NCBI GenBank assembly: GCA_013368315.1
Contig: JAACJM010000179.1
Span: forward strand, 1 to 64,000
Source of the DNA: Tetrapyrgos nigripes
Lineage: Eukaryota > Basidiomycota > Agaricomycetes > Agaricales > Campanellaceae
Reading direction: 5' to 3'
Length of the DNA stretch: 64,000 nucleotides
Shown piece after piece: positions 45,418 through 60,302 of the stretch. A program made the translations under genes and the position numbers. Numbering within the stretch: position 1 is the first letter of the stretch; every line of letters begins with the position of its first letter. The notes beneath the pieces were generated by a model. That model made no database searches. It saw nothing but the letters and a program-made list of their open reading frames with translations, and was not told where the DNA came from.

Positions 45418-46061
45418 TGTGTCAGCTTTACTCTTGACGCTGACGGTCACTCACAAATTTATTATCTCTTCACATTTCCCTTGGGCTTCTTGCTTGCAGA
45501 ATATCACTATTCATCCTCCTTTGTACCTTGAAATGAACGACAAAACCCAAGAGAAGATATCTCGAATGTGGTGATTGATGAAGCAGGAAAATTGAAGTTG
45601 ACCTCTGGTACAATCGGATTCTGCTATGTCTTTTGCTGGTCGCTTCAATTCCGCACCCTAAAACAAGCTCGCAGGCCTTTCTAGGGCAGCCACGATCGTT
45701 TAGAGGTCTTCCAGATTCGGATTTGACCGCGAAGAAAACCAAAACATTTCTATGCATATTGGATTGTGGAACTGTGTTTTCACGTCGACCGACAGTTTTG
45801 AGTACGGTCTCTTTGGACTGGAATTGATATGGGTTAGGTGAAGAACGTTAGACTTGTAGAGCTGTTGGATGTTGGAAAACTTGTTCTCCGAGATGAGTAC
45901 TGTAGGCATACTCGGTTTTTCTGAATCCCCATGCTCAAACGCAGCTCAAACCCACAATTCTGATTCGTCTCAGTCTAGTTTTCCACCCTCTATAATGCCC
46001 AGGCTCCAACTGCTCTCGTGTCTGCGGCACCAATGATTGAAACGTCATTGATTCGTCGCTG
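45418..46061 (+). promoter_or_regulatory. Duplicated upstream region of WD40 gene A
   Basis: The sequence from about 45418 onward matches about 59626-60302 upstream of WD40 gene B with small indels. A TATAATG motif at 45991-45997 is conserved in all three promoter copies (60216-60222 and 63831-63837). Confidence 0.7.
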
Positions 46062-47501
46062 ATGGTTGAGTCAGAACCTATCAAAGCTCATTCATACACT
46101 ACCTTGATTCCGTTACTGATACCACCCACGGATACTATGTCTTCCACGACCAGGTTTTCCTCTGAGCAGTTTTTCGCCAGCTGGAAATTCGAATTGGACC
46201 ACGATTTCACCAAAGACGGTCAACCTGCTACCTTCTTTCCCGGTCATCCGAAGCAATGGGGAGATGAAAACGCTCGGCTTGATCTCCCGAAACTGGAGCA
46301 GTATCAGTCGCGAATCATTGCTTTGAATGAAGATGGCACACTCTTGGGAGTTGGGGTTGGCGGCGATGTGCTCATCTACGACATGGCTTCGCTGTCGCTT
46401 CTTCGTACACTGCGGGGCATACGTCCTCGTTCCATGTCCTCCATCGTCTTTCAGCCCGGCCGCGGGAGGGATGCCAAAGTACTCGTTGGAGCCAACTATA
46501 TCCAAGGACAGCGCTCCAAAACGCTTCCTATATTCAAATGCTGGGACCTAGTAGACGCAGGTTCATCTCAGGATGCCATGGTAGAAGCTGCAAAGGCCTC
46601 GGCCTCCGTTGTTGTTAGGACAATGGTGGGAAAAGGCTCCTGGTCAGAAGGTGATGTCGACGAGTCGAAAGTCCAGCAAGAAATTCTGGACGCGATATCG
46701 TGGACACATCTGGAGCTGGAGTTGCAGAAGGGTCGAGCTTTTGAAGGAACCATCCAGGGGAAAGTCTTCAGCCCTGACGGATCGTTCTTTCTCTTTTTCA
46801 AAGAACGAAACACCGTTGTTGCCATTGACATCGAGAGTCTTCAAGAGTGTTACTCGCTTGTTGGACATACCGGCAATATCATTTGGGCAGAGGCGACCCC
46901 TGATAATAATATCATTGGCACCTCGTCTTGGGACCACACCGTGCGTCTGTGGGATGCTGCTACAGGTCAAGAGATCCGGGTGCTGACTGGCGCAACCAAT
47001 CGATCTTTGTCTGGCGCATTCTCACCTGATGGAAAGCTCATCTGTGCCGGTTGTGAGGATCACCGAATTCGTGTTTGGTCCGTTGAAAGTGGGGGATTGT
47101 TACATACATTGGATGGATATAGGCAACGGGTTCGGAGTCTGGCGTTTAGCCCTGACGGGAAGTCACTTGTTGCTACTGGAGCTTCTGGCGGGAATTTGAT
47201 GGTGTTTGATCTCGAGACAGGGAAGAGTAGACAGAATTGGAAATTGAAGCTGAGCGTTGTGGAAACTCACTTCGTTGCAGTGACCAATCTCCTTTACACT
47301 TCCCGAGGATTGCTGGTATTCAGGGCTGGCGATGGACTGGTGTTCACATATGATGAAAAGACCAACGAGAAGGGTCAATATGAACATGGGCCTGGAGTAT
47401 CGGTATCTTCAAGTGGAGGACACGCAATCGTTACTCCCGATGGCAAAACGTTGATTGTTGCGGACTTTGACGGATGTGTTCGGTTTTGGAGCTTGGACTG
47501 A
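46062..47501 (+). CDS. WD40-repeat protein, copy A
   Basis: This intronless gene encodes 479 residues. WD-type blades are visible, including GTSSWDHTVRLWDAATG, SPDGKLICAGCEDHRIRVWS, FSPDGKSLVATGASGG and the closing TPDGKTLIVADFDGCVRFWS. The N-terminal part carries earlier, diverged blades (LNEDGTLLGVGVGGDVLIYD). WD40 propellers are protein-interaction platforms; no catalytic, NACHT or other partner domain is fused here. The first ATG at 46062 gives 25 extra residues before MSSTTRFSSEQFF at 46137. Both copies keep that extension open, but the flanks are also near-identical, so the true start is undecided. The lack of introns is unusual next to intron-rich neighbours. Function is unknown. Confidence 0.85.
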   Translation: MVESEPIKAHSYTTLIPLLIPPTDTMSSTTRFSSEQFFASWKFELDHDFTKDGQPATFFPGHPKQWGDENARLDLPKLEQYQSRIIALNEDGTLLGVGVGGDVLIYDMASLSLLRTLRGIRPRSMSSIVFQPGRGRDAKVLVGANYIQGQRSKTLPIFKCWDLVDAGSSQDAMVEAAKASASVVVRTMVGKGSWSEGDVDESKVQQEILDAISWTHLELELQKGRAFEGTIQGKVFSPDGSFFLFFKERNTVVAIDIESLQECYSLVGHTGNIIWAEATPDNNIIGTSSWDHTVRLWDAATGQEIRVLTGATNRSLSGAFSPDGKLICAGCEDHRIRVWSVESGGLLHTLDGYRQRVRSLAFSPDGKSLVATGASGGNLMVFDLETGKSRQNWKLKLSVVETHFVAVTNLLYTSRGLLVFRAGDGLVFTYDEKTNEKGQYEHGPGVSVSSSGGHAIVTPDGKTLIVADFDGCVRFWSLD

Positions 47502-47675
47502 GAGTGTTGGAGCTGTGTGAGGCCTTGTACATCCCTGGAACTATGTAGTACTATTGTATGTAATGACAATGAATTCGATGTAAGGACTTCATTTCAATGA
47601 ATGTTACGGAGCATGCGTACGGAGAGCTGGGAACTTTGGGACTCGACAAGCATCACCATGAGCCTAGATTGTACA

Positions 47676-51466
<3,791 letters not shown>

Positions 51467-52100
51467 GATGGTGATTGGGAAGAAGGACGCGTTCGACGCG
51501 TAATCGTCAACGTTGAGGACAAAGGCTCAGAAGAAAAACGTGACCTCGTGTCGTACCACGTGCGTTGTCCTTCTACGGTTCTACCTCCGCACCGTCGGGA
51601 GTTGCTCGTGCCAAGCCTGCAGTCAGAGGAGGCTGTTGATATAGCAGAAGACATCCGTCCACGAAGCATTCATATGTTCGTGCTGCGGGTAGCGGACTTG
51701 CAAAAAATTCGCAAAATGAATGGCCCCACGTGCGAACGAAGAATCAAGATTGCCCACTGCTGAGGAAAATTTGTGGAGCTTGGCAGGACATGTACCTAGA
51801 TGTACCTGTCTATCTATGGACTGGTAGGCAGCGTTTCCAAACTTTCTCATTCGACTGGCCTTGCTAACATCCCTGTACATCAGACTACCCGAAGCCCGAT
51901 GCAGATCAACATTGGATCAACAAGCAAGCATCTCAGCTTGGGAACCCAGAGGCGGAATGGCTAAGTTTCCGAAAAAAAGAAGCATATGACGCATGCAATC
52001 ATGCATCATGCATCATTCTTCAGGTATTTATACATCGGATCTGGAAACCAATGGTCAGAAACACTCGCCTGTCTTGGCCCCATCCTTAACGATCTCTCTC
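51467..52100. promoter_or_regulatory. Divergent promoter region of the RecQ and DUF2235 genes
   Basis: A TATTTATA motif at 52025-52032, about 70 bp before the DUF2235 ATG, is a candidate TATA box. A stretch of repeated ATGCATCATGCAT-like sequence lies near 51985-52015. Confidence 0.4.
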
Positions 52101-54261
52101 ATGTCTTCAGATAACCCGCCTAACCCACGAACTCACGTCCTCTGCTTTGACGGTACTTCCAGCGAGTACAGCTCAGATGTATGTCTCAAACATCGACCAG
52201 TTACCTAGTTCGTTCACATCGAGTATGTTATCACAGAACACCAACGTGGTCAAGTTCTTTTCTCTTCTCAAGAAAGATAATTTTGGGGACCAGTTATGTT
52301 ACTATCAGGTATGGACTCTAGTCTATACACCGACCTGATATCCTCTCCTGATCTTCAAACTTTGCCATCAAGGCTGGGATTGGTACCTTCTTCGCACCAG
52401 GCGTAGTGTCTCCCTTTTCCGAATGGTGTGCCAAAATACTTGACGAGGCGTTTGCTTGGTATGCCGCAAACACACGCTCACGTTGTAATAAGTCGATTAA
52501 ATTGGCTTTTCTTCACAGGTATCTCGATGCACATGTAATGGATGGCTACAGGTTCCTCATGCAGAACTACCGCGCTGGGGACAAGATTTGCTTGTTTGGT
52601 CAGTTCGTAATGTGGTCGGGTTGCGAGATGCTCATGACAATAATGGTGAATAGGTTTCTCCCGTGGGGCATACACTGCTCGTGCATTGGCTGGAATGTTG
52701 TACAAGGTGCTCAGCTCTGCCTATAGCTCACAAACTCCGGTTCTGATTTGCATCTAGGTCGGTCTCCTCCCGCGGGATAACGAAGAGCAAATTGTATTCG
52801 CATATAAGCTGTACACGCGTACAGACGATGAGGGTATCAAGCTGAGTGCGGGGTTTAAGCAGACGTTCTGTCGCGATGTTCGGATTGAGTTTATGGGAGT
52901 ATGGTGGGTTTTCCTCGTCTCCCTCTCAAAAAATTATCCGAGACAAAATTCTATTAGGGACACCGTAGCAGGCGTTGGTGTCGTGATGAGCAAAAGTCTC
53001 CCATTTTCCTTGAACAATACTTCAATCAAGACATTCCGGCATGCTCTGTCTCTCGATGAGGTGATTTCACTTAGCCTCTCAGTCTTAATCTCGTCATTCT
53101 GATACGTATCTCTAGCGTCGAGCCCGTTTTAAACCAGACCTCTGGCATCGTATGCCCTCACCCAGCGACCGCAAGTCTATTGCTGCGGCTGCGAAAGCTA
53201 AGATTCCGCCTAGTCCCGGCAATCCCAGAGACAAATCTGGAAAGCGCAACTCTCTTTCCGAGTTCATGCGCAAGAATATCAAACTCCGTCGCCGCTCATT
53301 CGAGAAGAAATCCGATGAAGAGACGGCTTCGACTTTGGACACGGACACTCCTCAGCCGCCGCCTCCTGACGGAGAGACGGATGTATTGGAAGTGTGGTTT
53401 TCAGGATGCCACAGTGGTGAGGAGAGCTTTTCCCCTGTTTTCCCGAAATATACAAGCAACAAGGGCGTACCAGGATCAGATTTCCGCTGCCCAACCTTGC
53501 TAATCTTAAAACTTTCAAATTTAATCCATCAGGCTCCGTACGCTAACCAGATTTATCTCTCTCGCAGATGTTGGCGGCGGCGAGGTAACCAACGAGACGG
53601 AACACAGCCTGGCCAACATTCCTCTGCGATGGATGGTCCGACAGGTCATGCTATCTGGATGTGGGATTCAATTCGACGATGCTGCCCTGACGAGATTGAA
53701 CATTCCACCGTCGTCTTCGGTTCTCTGGGACGAGCCAGAGCCAGCCATACCTCCCTCTGAGTCTCAGCTGACAGGTCCTGTAGCTGCTCAAGTAAATGGA
53801 ACTGAAGTGAAGGAGAATGGGGATGGGACGTTTTCGTCACCACCTGCACCTCCAAATCCAAACGAAGCTTCTGCAGTGGAACAGGCACGGGGACAAGCGA
53901 TACCGATACCTGTGTCCTCGTTGGACAAGCTCGATGCAAAGATGCCTTTACACGATTCGTTGCAGGAGGATAAACTCTGGTGGCTGCTGGAAGTCCTCCC
54001 TTTGAAGTATGAATGGCAGGATGCCGATGGGAAGTGGCAGACTAGTTGGGGGTGAGTGGCCGTTTTTGTCTCGTCTATTGTTGTATTATGATTCACAAAT
54101 GTACTGACTGGTCATATAGGTGGAATCTTGGAAGAGGTCGGGCCATTGTGTATAATAATCCGAAATTCCACAAGACGGTTCAGGAGAGAATGAACGATGC
54201 CTCGTTGAAGTATACCCCGAAAGCGAGATGGGAAAAGGGCACTGAAGTGTATGTGGACTGA
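52101..54261 (+). CDS. DUF2235 alpha/beta-hydrolase-like protein
   Basis: DUF2235 proteins have an alpha/beta-hydrolase fold; some bacterial relatives are type VI phospholipase effectors, while the fungal role is unclear. The start MSSDNPPNPRTHVLCFDGTS has the family opening CFDGTS. After short introns come NTNVVKFFSLLKKDN, AGIGTFFAPG, the nucleophile elbow GFSRGAYTARALAGML (Ser in G-x-S-x-G), EFMGVWDTVAGVGVV, HALSLDERRARFKPDLW and VWFSGCHSDVGGG, which carries the late catalytic region. A low-complexity insert (about 53150-53380) separates these last two motifs. The C-terminus contains PLRWMVRQVMLSGCGIQFDD and ends GTEVYVD. All expected catalytic-motif stretches are present, so the enzyme is probably active. 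Confidence 0.85.
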
Positions 54262-54464
54262 AGACATACTTGAACTTGGGACTTAAGTTGCGTACTCTCG
54301 TCGTTTTCTATTCCTTGGATCCTTTACCTCGTTCCCTTTGTATTTTGCCGCGCATGGATTTACGACAATATCATAACATTTGTTACAGTTTATATTTTTA
54401 TACCTAATAATTATGCCTGTGATTCTTATGACTCAGTTCAGAAGACCCTCTCTTCTCTATAGCC

Positions 54465-56684
54465 ATGGCATCCCTGGACACGCTTGAGCTAGCAACGCGT
54501 ACTCCTCTCCCTCAATCTACTTCCACTGTACACTCTCATTCTCAGCAACGTCTTCCAGTTGTCAATGGAAACACGAGTCCTGTCTCCACAGTCCCAGACG
54601 CGACCGCGCCCGAAAGAAATGTTGACGATATCAATACAGTTGACGATGACGATCCCAATCTTCCCAGATTAAACGAGTCCTCTTTACCCCCAATGGACGG
54701 AGGATATCATGCTTGGTCTTATGTACGTCGACGCGTCTCGAATTGTTTTTTATCAAGTGCTAATCCAGTTTTTGTGTTTCTGTTTCTGCAGTTGATAGCG
54801 GCCTTCTTCGTGGAGACAATTGTATGGGGGTTTCCCGAAACTTTTGGTGTTTTTCTCGAAGGTAAGTCACGTAACCACCTTTGTAAAATTGGCCTTTTCT
54901 CCTCTTGCTTCCCAATGGAGAACCTCCCCCTTTTACACGGAGATTTCGCATAACCCTTTTTTTCAGATGGTAGTATGGAGATCATGGAAAACTTCAAACT
55001 GACTATTCTATGTTCTTAGATTATCTCTCTGACCCGTCATATGCTTCTCAGCCCAATGCCAACTTCCTCTTACCCCTAATTGGGCCAATCTCCACGGGAA
55101 TAATGTATTGCTCGAGTTAGCCCTCGTTTCTTCTTTGAAAGCATTGTATGTATATCTGACTGGCTCGCGACAGGTCCTTTTCTTGATCCACTCATCACAC
55201 GTTATCCTTACTACAGACAGACGGCAATGCGCATTGGCGCAGTCATATGTGCTGCAGCGTTGTTCGGTGCAAGCTGGGCTAGAAGCGTGAGTCATAGTAC
55301 CGTTTTCCGTGCATGTACCCTGGTGCTCATGTCACTATAACCCACAGGTGCCGCAGTTACTGGTTCTCCAAGGCGTCATCTACGCAATCGGTGGTTCTCT
55401 TCTATACTACCCGACCCTCTCCTACCTCAACTCCTGGTTTCTCGTTCGCAGAGGACTCGCAAACGGCGTCGTCTTCGCGGGAACTTCCACTGGCGGGGTG
55501 CTGCTCCCGCTGGTCATACCGCGTTTATTACAGAGGTATGGGTCTAGAGTCGTTTTGAGATGGCTTGGGGTATCCGTGGGTGTTGGATTGATTCCTGGTA
55601 TGATCTGGATAAAACCACGCGTTCCAGAGAGAGTTGGACCTCGTCCTCCTTCTCGTGCTCCGTCTGCCCCCAGTCGGAGGACGCGCAGTTCAGCAGATGC
55701 GAGTGTATATGAAAGAGTAAAGGAGTGTTTTAGGCAGCGACTTTCCTGGTGGTTTTCTCGTTCATCATTTCTCGTCCTTCTGGCTGCGAATACTGTGCAA
55801 GGGTTTGGATACTATATGCCTCTGATTTGGTTACCCAGTGAGTCATCTCTTGACATGTGCTGGTATCAGGAGAAGCTGCTAACAATGGACGACCAGCATA
55901 TGCTTCCTCGCTCAATCTGGACAAGACAAGATCATCTCTTGCGTTATCTCTTCTCAATGCGGGCGGTTTCATAGGACGTCTCACTTTCGGATTTCTTTCC
56001 GATAAACTCGACCCTTGGGTCCTATCACTTGGGACACTCATCTCAACTACGCTCTCGGTATTTGTTTTGTGGGGTTAGTCTCTGATTTTATGCATTTTAT
56101 TTGTGTTGGTGACTAAAGCATTTCACTCTGAGAAAAGGTGTATGTTCCTCCAATCTGGCAGGTTTACTGTCGTTTGGCTTGACGTACGGAATCGTCGGTG
56201 GTGGTTGGGTGACTGTGTGGGCCGGTTTTATCAAGAGGAGTGTCAGACCTGGGACTAACGAACGAAGTGCGTCTTACGAGGTCAGTAAGTAATGTTATCT
56301 GATCAAAGGTATCCAGGATCCGGGTATGACGACCCACGTCTGACCTCAACCCTTTTTGGTTACCTCATGCTTTCTCGTGGAATTGGGAATATCTTCTCGA
56401 CTCCGATCTCTTCTGTCCTTTCTTCCACCTCCAATGATTCCAGCAATGTCACCAGTTTGTCAAGCTCACTCTCCACGATGAACAAGATCTTTTTGACGAA
56501 GAAGCATTATGTCGTGGAAGAGAATGTACACACTGGGTTCTCAGTATCTGATCATCGTTTCCAAAGTCTGATTGTGTATGTGGGGACGTGTTTTGCAGCG
56601 TCGGCGGTGATTATGCTGGTGGGATGGGGCTGGGAGGTGTGGAATTTCCGAAAAACAGGAGGGAGAGCGAATTCCAGGCGATAG
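54465..56684 (+). CDS. Monocarboxylate-transporter-like MFS protein, copy 1
   Basis: The gene starts at 54465 (MASLDTLELATRTPLPQ). A polar N-terminus ends in LNESSLPPMDGGYHAWSY, the usual lead into TM1 of fungal MCT-like carriers (LIAAFFVETIVWGFPETFGV). Other marks are PLIGPISTGIMYCSSPFLD, GVIYAIGGSLLYYPTLSYL, NSWFLVRRGLANGVVFAGTS, a long central loop with PRVPERVGPRPPSRAPS, ANTVQGFGYYMPLIWLP, GGFIGRLTFGFLSDKLDPW and SRGIGNIFSTPISS. The last exon encodes TGFSVSDHRFQSLIVYVGTC before the final TM and stop at 56684. About 12 TM helices are likely; the substrate (monocarboxylate or riboflavin-like) is unknown. It is a tandem paralogue of the gene at 57090. Confidence 0.85.
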
Positions 56685-57089
56685 TAGACGTAACCTTTCT
56701 TACTGTTAACACCAGCAAAGAGCTCAGCATATCGGATACATGTTTCATATACACAATCTATGAAAATCCGTGCACGGTTAGAAATGTCCTCGTGTTTTTC
56801 TCCAGCGTCTGAGTCGCGTCGGTGAGAAAAACTGTAGCCGTATTCTTCTTTGAACTGTCTCGGTCATGTTCTTAGACATCCTGTCTCTTGGACACCATTC
56901 ACTTCTGGGTAAGCGCACTGACAATATCACCATAACACCTCATCATCCGCAAATACTCTGCCAAAAGAAACGAGATGCTCATTTTTCTCGAGGAATTTGA
57001 AAGTGCACACCGGCCCATGCCGTGCGGTTTTCATTTCTTTGCGTCATTCCTTCACCCACAATTCAGAACTCTATACTACTCCTAGTAAC
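56685..57089. other. Intergenic, 405 bp, between the tandem transporters
   Basis: Nothing recognisable is seen. The promoter of copy 2 must lie here. Confidence 0.4.
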
Positions 57090-59449
57090 ATGACTCGGCT
57101 CAGTCTCATTTCTTGCCAGCATGTCTTCTCCAGACATTTTCAAACTGGCGACGCTCACCCTCTCCCAAAATCTTCATCTAACATCCATCTTGCACCGGCT
57201 TCACCTCATTCGACTTCAGACAATAGCCTCACCAACGAACACTGCATTTGTCAACCTCTTGGGCGTGCTACTACTGATAATAACGCTGCAGACACGAGCA
57301 ATGCCGTTGCTCCAGAGGTTGCCCATGCGAGAGACAGGGCGGGGACGGGACTTGACATGGACGAGGATCCTAATATTCCAAGATTGAATGAATCCTCTTT
57401 ACCTCCAATGGATCGAGGTTTCGGTGCTTGGTCTTACGTGCGTTTACTATGTATTTGCAGCGCGGAGATGCTGTTTCTTACCGTATTGTCTATATCTAGC
57501 TCGTTGCAGCGTTTCTCGTTGAAACTATTGTATGGGGCTTTCCCCTCACTTTTGGGGTCTTCTTGGAAGGTGAGTTGCTACCAAACTATCTAATGCTGTT
57601 CCAAAATTACGATTCCAGAATATCTCAGTGACCCAGTATATGCCTCCCAACCTAATGCCCAATTTCTCTTACCCCTGATTGGTCCAATCTCTATGGGCAT
57701 CATATACTGTTCAAGTGAGCTAGTTCTCTCTTACAGAGAGATTGCTGACAGCAACTTGGCTTCAGGCCCTATTCTCAACCCTCTGCTCGTGATTCGTTAT
57801 CCCTATTATCGCCGTGCAGCTATGCATCTTGGCGTCGTCTTGTGTGCCGGATCATTGATAGGTGCAAGTTGGGCTAGAACTGTATGTGAAGCTCATCAGT
57901 TCGAGTCTCTGCTCTTCTCATCGTTTTCTAGATCCCTCAGGTTCTCATTCTGCAAGGTATCATCTACGCCGTGGGTGGCGCTCTCCTCTGGCATCCAACC
58001 CTCTCTTACCTGCCTGCCTGGTTTCTCGAGCGCCGGGGTTTCGCAAATGGGGTCTTTTTTGCAGGTGCGCATGCGAGTACTGGTTTTTCAGTCTCGAATC
58101 ATCGTTTTCAGAATCTCATACTTTACGTCGGGACGTATTTTAGGTGCAGCCGTCGGCGGTGTGATCTTGCCTCTACTACTACCATCGTTGCTTCAAAAGT
58201 ATGGGTCTGCGGTCACCTTGCGATACATTGGGGTTTCTGTCGGCGTGGGGCTGTTCCCAGCTGTGCTTTTGATCAAACCTCGCGTTCCCGAGAGGGGTCG
58301 TCCTCGTCCCCGTCCTCGTCACGCCGCTGACTCAAGATTGCCGGGTTCACAAAGAAAGTCAGTTCTTGAGAGAACAAAGGAAGGCGTCAAGAAAAGATTG
58401 TCGTGGTGGTCCATCCACTCATCTTTTGTCATCCTCCTCATTGCCAACACGGTTCAAGCCTTTGGGTTTTTTATGCCATTGATTTGGTTACCTAGTGAGT
58501 TTCCATTTTCTTGTGTATGACTTGCTCTAACGGTTGCATCAGCTTATGCATCTTCTCTCAACCTGAACAGAACTGAATCCTCGCTTGTTCTTTCTCTACT
58601 GCACGGAGGATCTGTCATAGGACGTCTGGGTCTTGGCTTCCTTTCCGATAAAGTTGACCCTTGGATTTTGGCGGTAGGGACACTCGTCTCTACCACGCTA
58701 TCAGTCTTCATACTTTGGGGCCAGTCTTTTATCAATTGTTTTCTTCAAAGATGATGTACGATGATGCTAATTTGGTTTCTATCATACAGGTATATGTTCC
58801 TTCAACCTGACAGGTCTGTTAATATTCGGCTTGGTGTATGGAACTTTCGCAGGCGGTTGGAGCACGCTATTCACAGGGTTTGTACGGGGCAATGTCAGAG
58901 GTAGAGGTGAAGCTCATGGAAGAGGCGAGTCTTTTACCATTATCGTCGATTACAAAGTGATAATAATTCCTAGCAGCAACAGGACCTGATGACCCTCAGC
59001 TCGCATCTACGCTCCTTGGATATCTAACACTCACTCGTGGGATTGGGAATGTCTTTTCGACACCAATTTCTTCCGTCCTTCAACCATCAAGTTCTCCTTC
59101 CTCTGGATCCAACCCTGGACCTTTCGCCGTCATCAACAGTACCAGTAGCAATACTGTTACCAACCCTCGCATCCCAGTCTTTCCAATATTGACCCGGGGT
59201 TTGCGTTTACTACCTGAGCAAATCCAGGCTCAGGGTAATGCCACTCAAGCTCATGATCAGTTGGCCGCGCATGCGAGTACAGGTTTTTCAGTCTCGAATC
59301 ATCGTTTTCAGAATCTCATAGTCTACGTCGGGACGTGTTTTGCCGCGGCGGCGGTGGTTATGTTGATGGGCTGGAGTTGGGAGAAGTGGAATTTGAGGAG
59401 GAATAGGATTAGTATCGGAAGTGGTAGGAATAGGCCAGGACGATACTAG
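57090..59449 (+). CDS. Monocarboxylate-transporter-like MFS protein, copy 2, with an extra intron
   Basis: This tandem paralogue of the 54465 gene shares TM regions and loops (LNESSLPPMDRGFGAWSY, PLIGPISMGIIYCSS, GASWART, YAVGGALLWHPTLSYL, RYIGVSVGVGLFPAVL, IANTVQAFGFFMPLIWLP, FLSDKVDPWILAVGT) and a last exon with STGFSVSNHRFQNLIVYVG. The ATG matching copy 1 (57121, MSSPDIFKLAT) is out of frame with the rest because of a one-base deficit near 57152-57158 relative to copy 1. The ATG at 57090 (MTRLSLISCQ) is in frame and is used here. Copy 2 has an intron at 58065-58143 where copy 1 has continuous coding sequence; splicing it gives FFAGAAVGGVILPLLLP. Its body is a copy of the last-exon sequence of this same gene. 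Confidence 0.8.
58065..58143 (+). other. Intron apparently created by duplication of last-exon sequence
   Basis: The 79-bp segment starts GTGCGC and ends TTTTAG. Bases 58067-58141 match 59267-59341 in the same orientation with only a handful of mismatches. AGGTGC is present at both junctions (58063-58068 and 58142-58147). Its length is not a multiple of three and it breaks the reading frame if retained, so it must be spliced for a full-length product. Confidence 0.85.
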
Positions 59450-60302
59450 GTTGGACGAGCCAAGACCGGGGACAGATCTAGACTCTTGAGAGGTTTCTAG
59501 TTGTGTTCGTCTTATGTTTCCTGATCTAAACTGCTACAGCGTACGTAGAAGATGTAAATAAATATAAAAGGCTCAGTGGCCTCCTGTAGACGTAGAGTTC
59601 CTCAAGAATATGTTTATGTCTCATTTGTGTCAGCTTTACTCTTGCCGCTGACGGTCACTCACAAACCTTCCCTTGGGCTTCTTGCTTGCAGAATATCGCT
59701 ATTCATCCTCCTTCGTACCTTGAAATGAACGACGAGACCCAAGAGAAGATACTTCGAATATGGTGATGGATGAAGCAGGAAAGTTAAAGTTGACCTCTGG
59801 TTACAATCTGATTCTGGTATGTCTATAATAATAAATTCTATTGCTGGTTGCTTCAATTCCGCACCCTAAAGGCTAAAACAAGCTCGCAGGCCTTTCTAGG
59901 GCAGCCATAATCGTTTAGAGGTCTTCCAGATTCGCTAGGAAACCCAAACATTTCTATGCATATTGGATTGTGGAACTGCGTTTTTAACGTCGACGGTTTT
60001 GAGGACGGTCTTTTTGGATTGGGAATTGGCATGGGTTGGGTGCAAGTTGGATGAAAAATGTTAGACTTATTATAGAGAGGCTGTTGGATGTTGGAAAAAT
60101 TGTTCTCCGAGGTGAGTACTGTGGGTATACTCGGGTTTTCTGAATCCTCATGCTCAAATGCAGCTCAAACCCGTCAATTCTGATCCTCGGTGTCTCAGTC
60201 TAGTTTTCCAGCCTCTATAATGCCAAAGCCCCCACTGCTCTCGGGTCTTCGGGTCTGGCGGCGCTAATAATTGAGACGTCATTGATTCGTCGCTGAGCGC
60301 TG
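59450..60302 (+). promoter_or_regulatory. 3' flank of transporter copy 2 and duplicated promoter of WD40 gene B
   Basis: From about 59626 the sequence matches the upstream region of WD40 gene A. It contains the conserved TATAATG at 60216-60222. The hAT element present beside copy A is absent here; the related stretch reads GTAGAAGATG...AAAGGCTCAG near 59547-59576. Confidence 0.65.

Noticed and set aside
47163..47387. Antisense frames inside both WD40 genes, conserved between copies
   Set aside because: They are conserved only because the sense genes are near-identical; they have no independent features.
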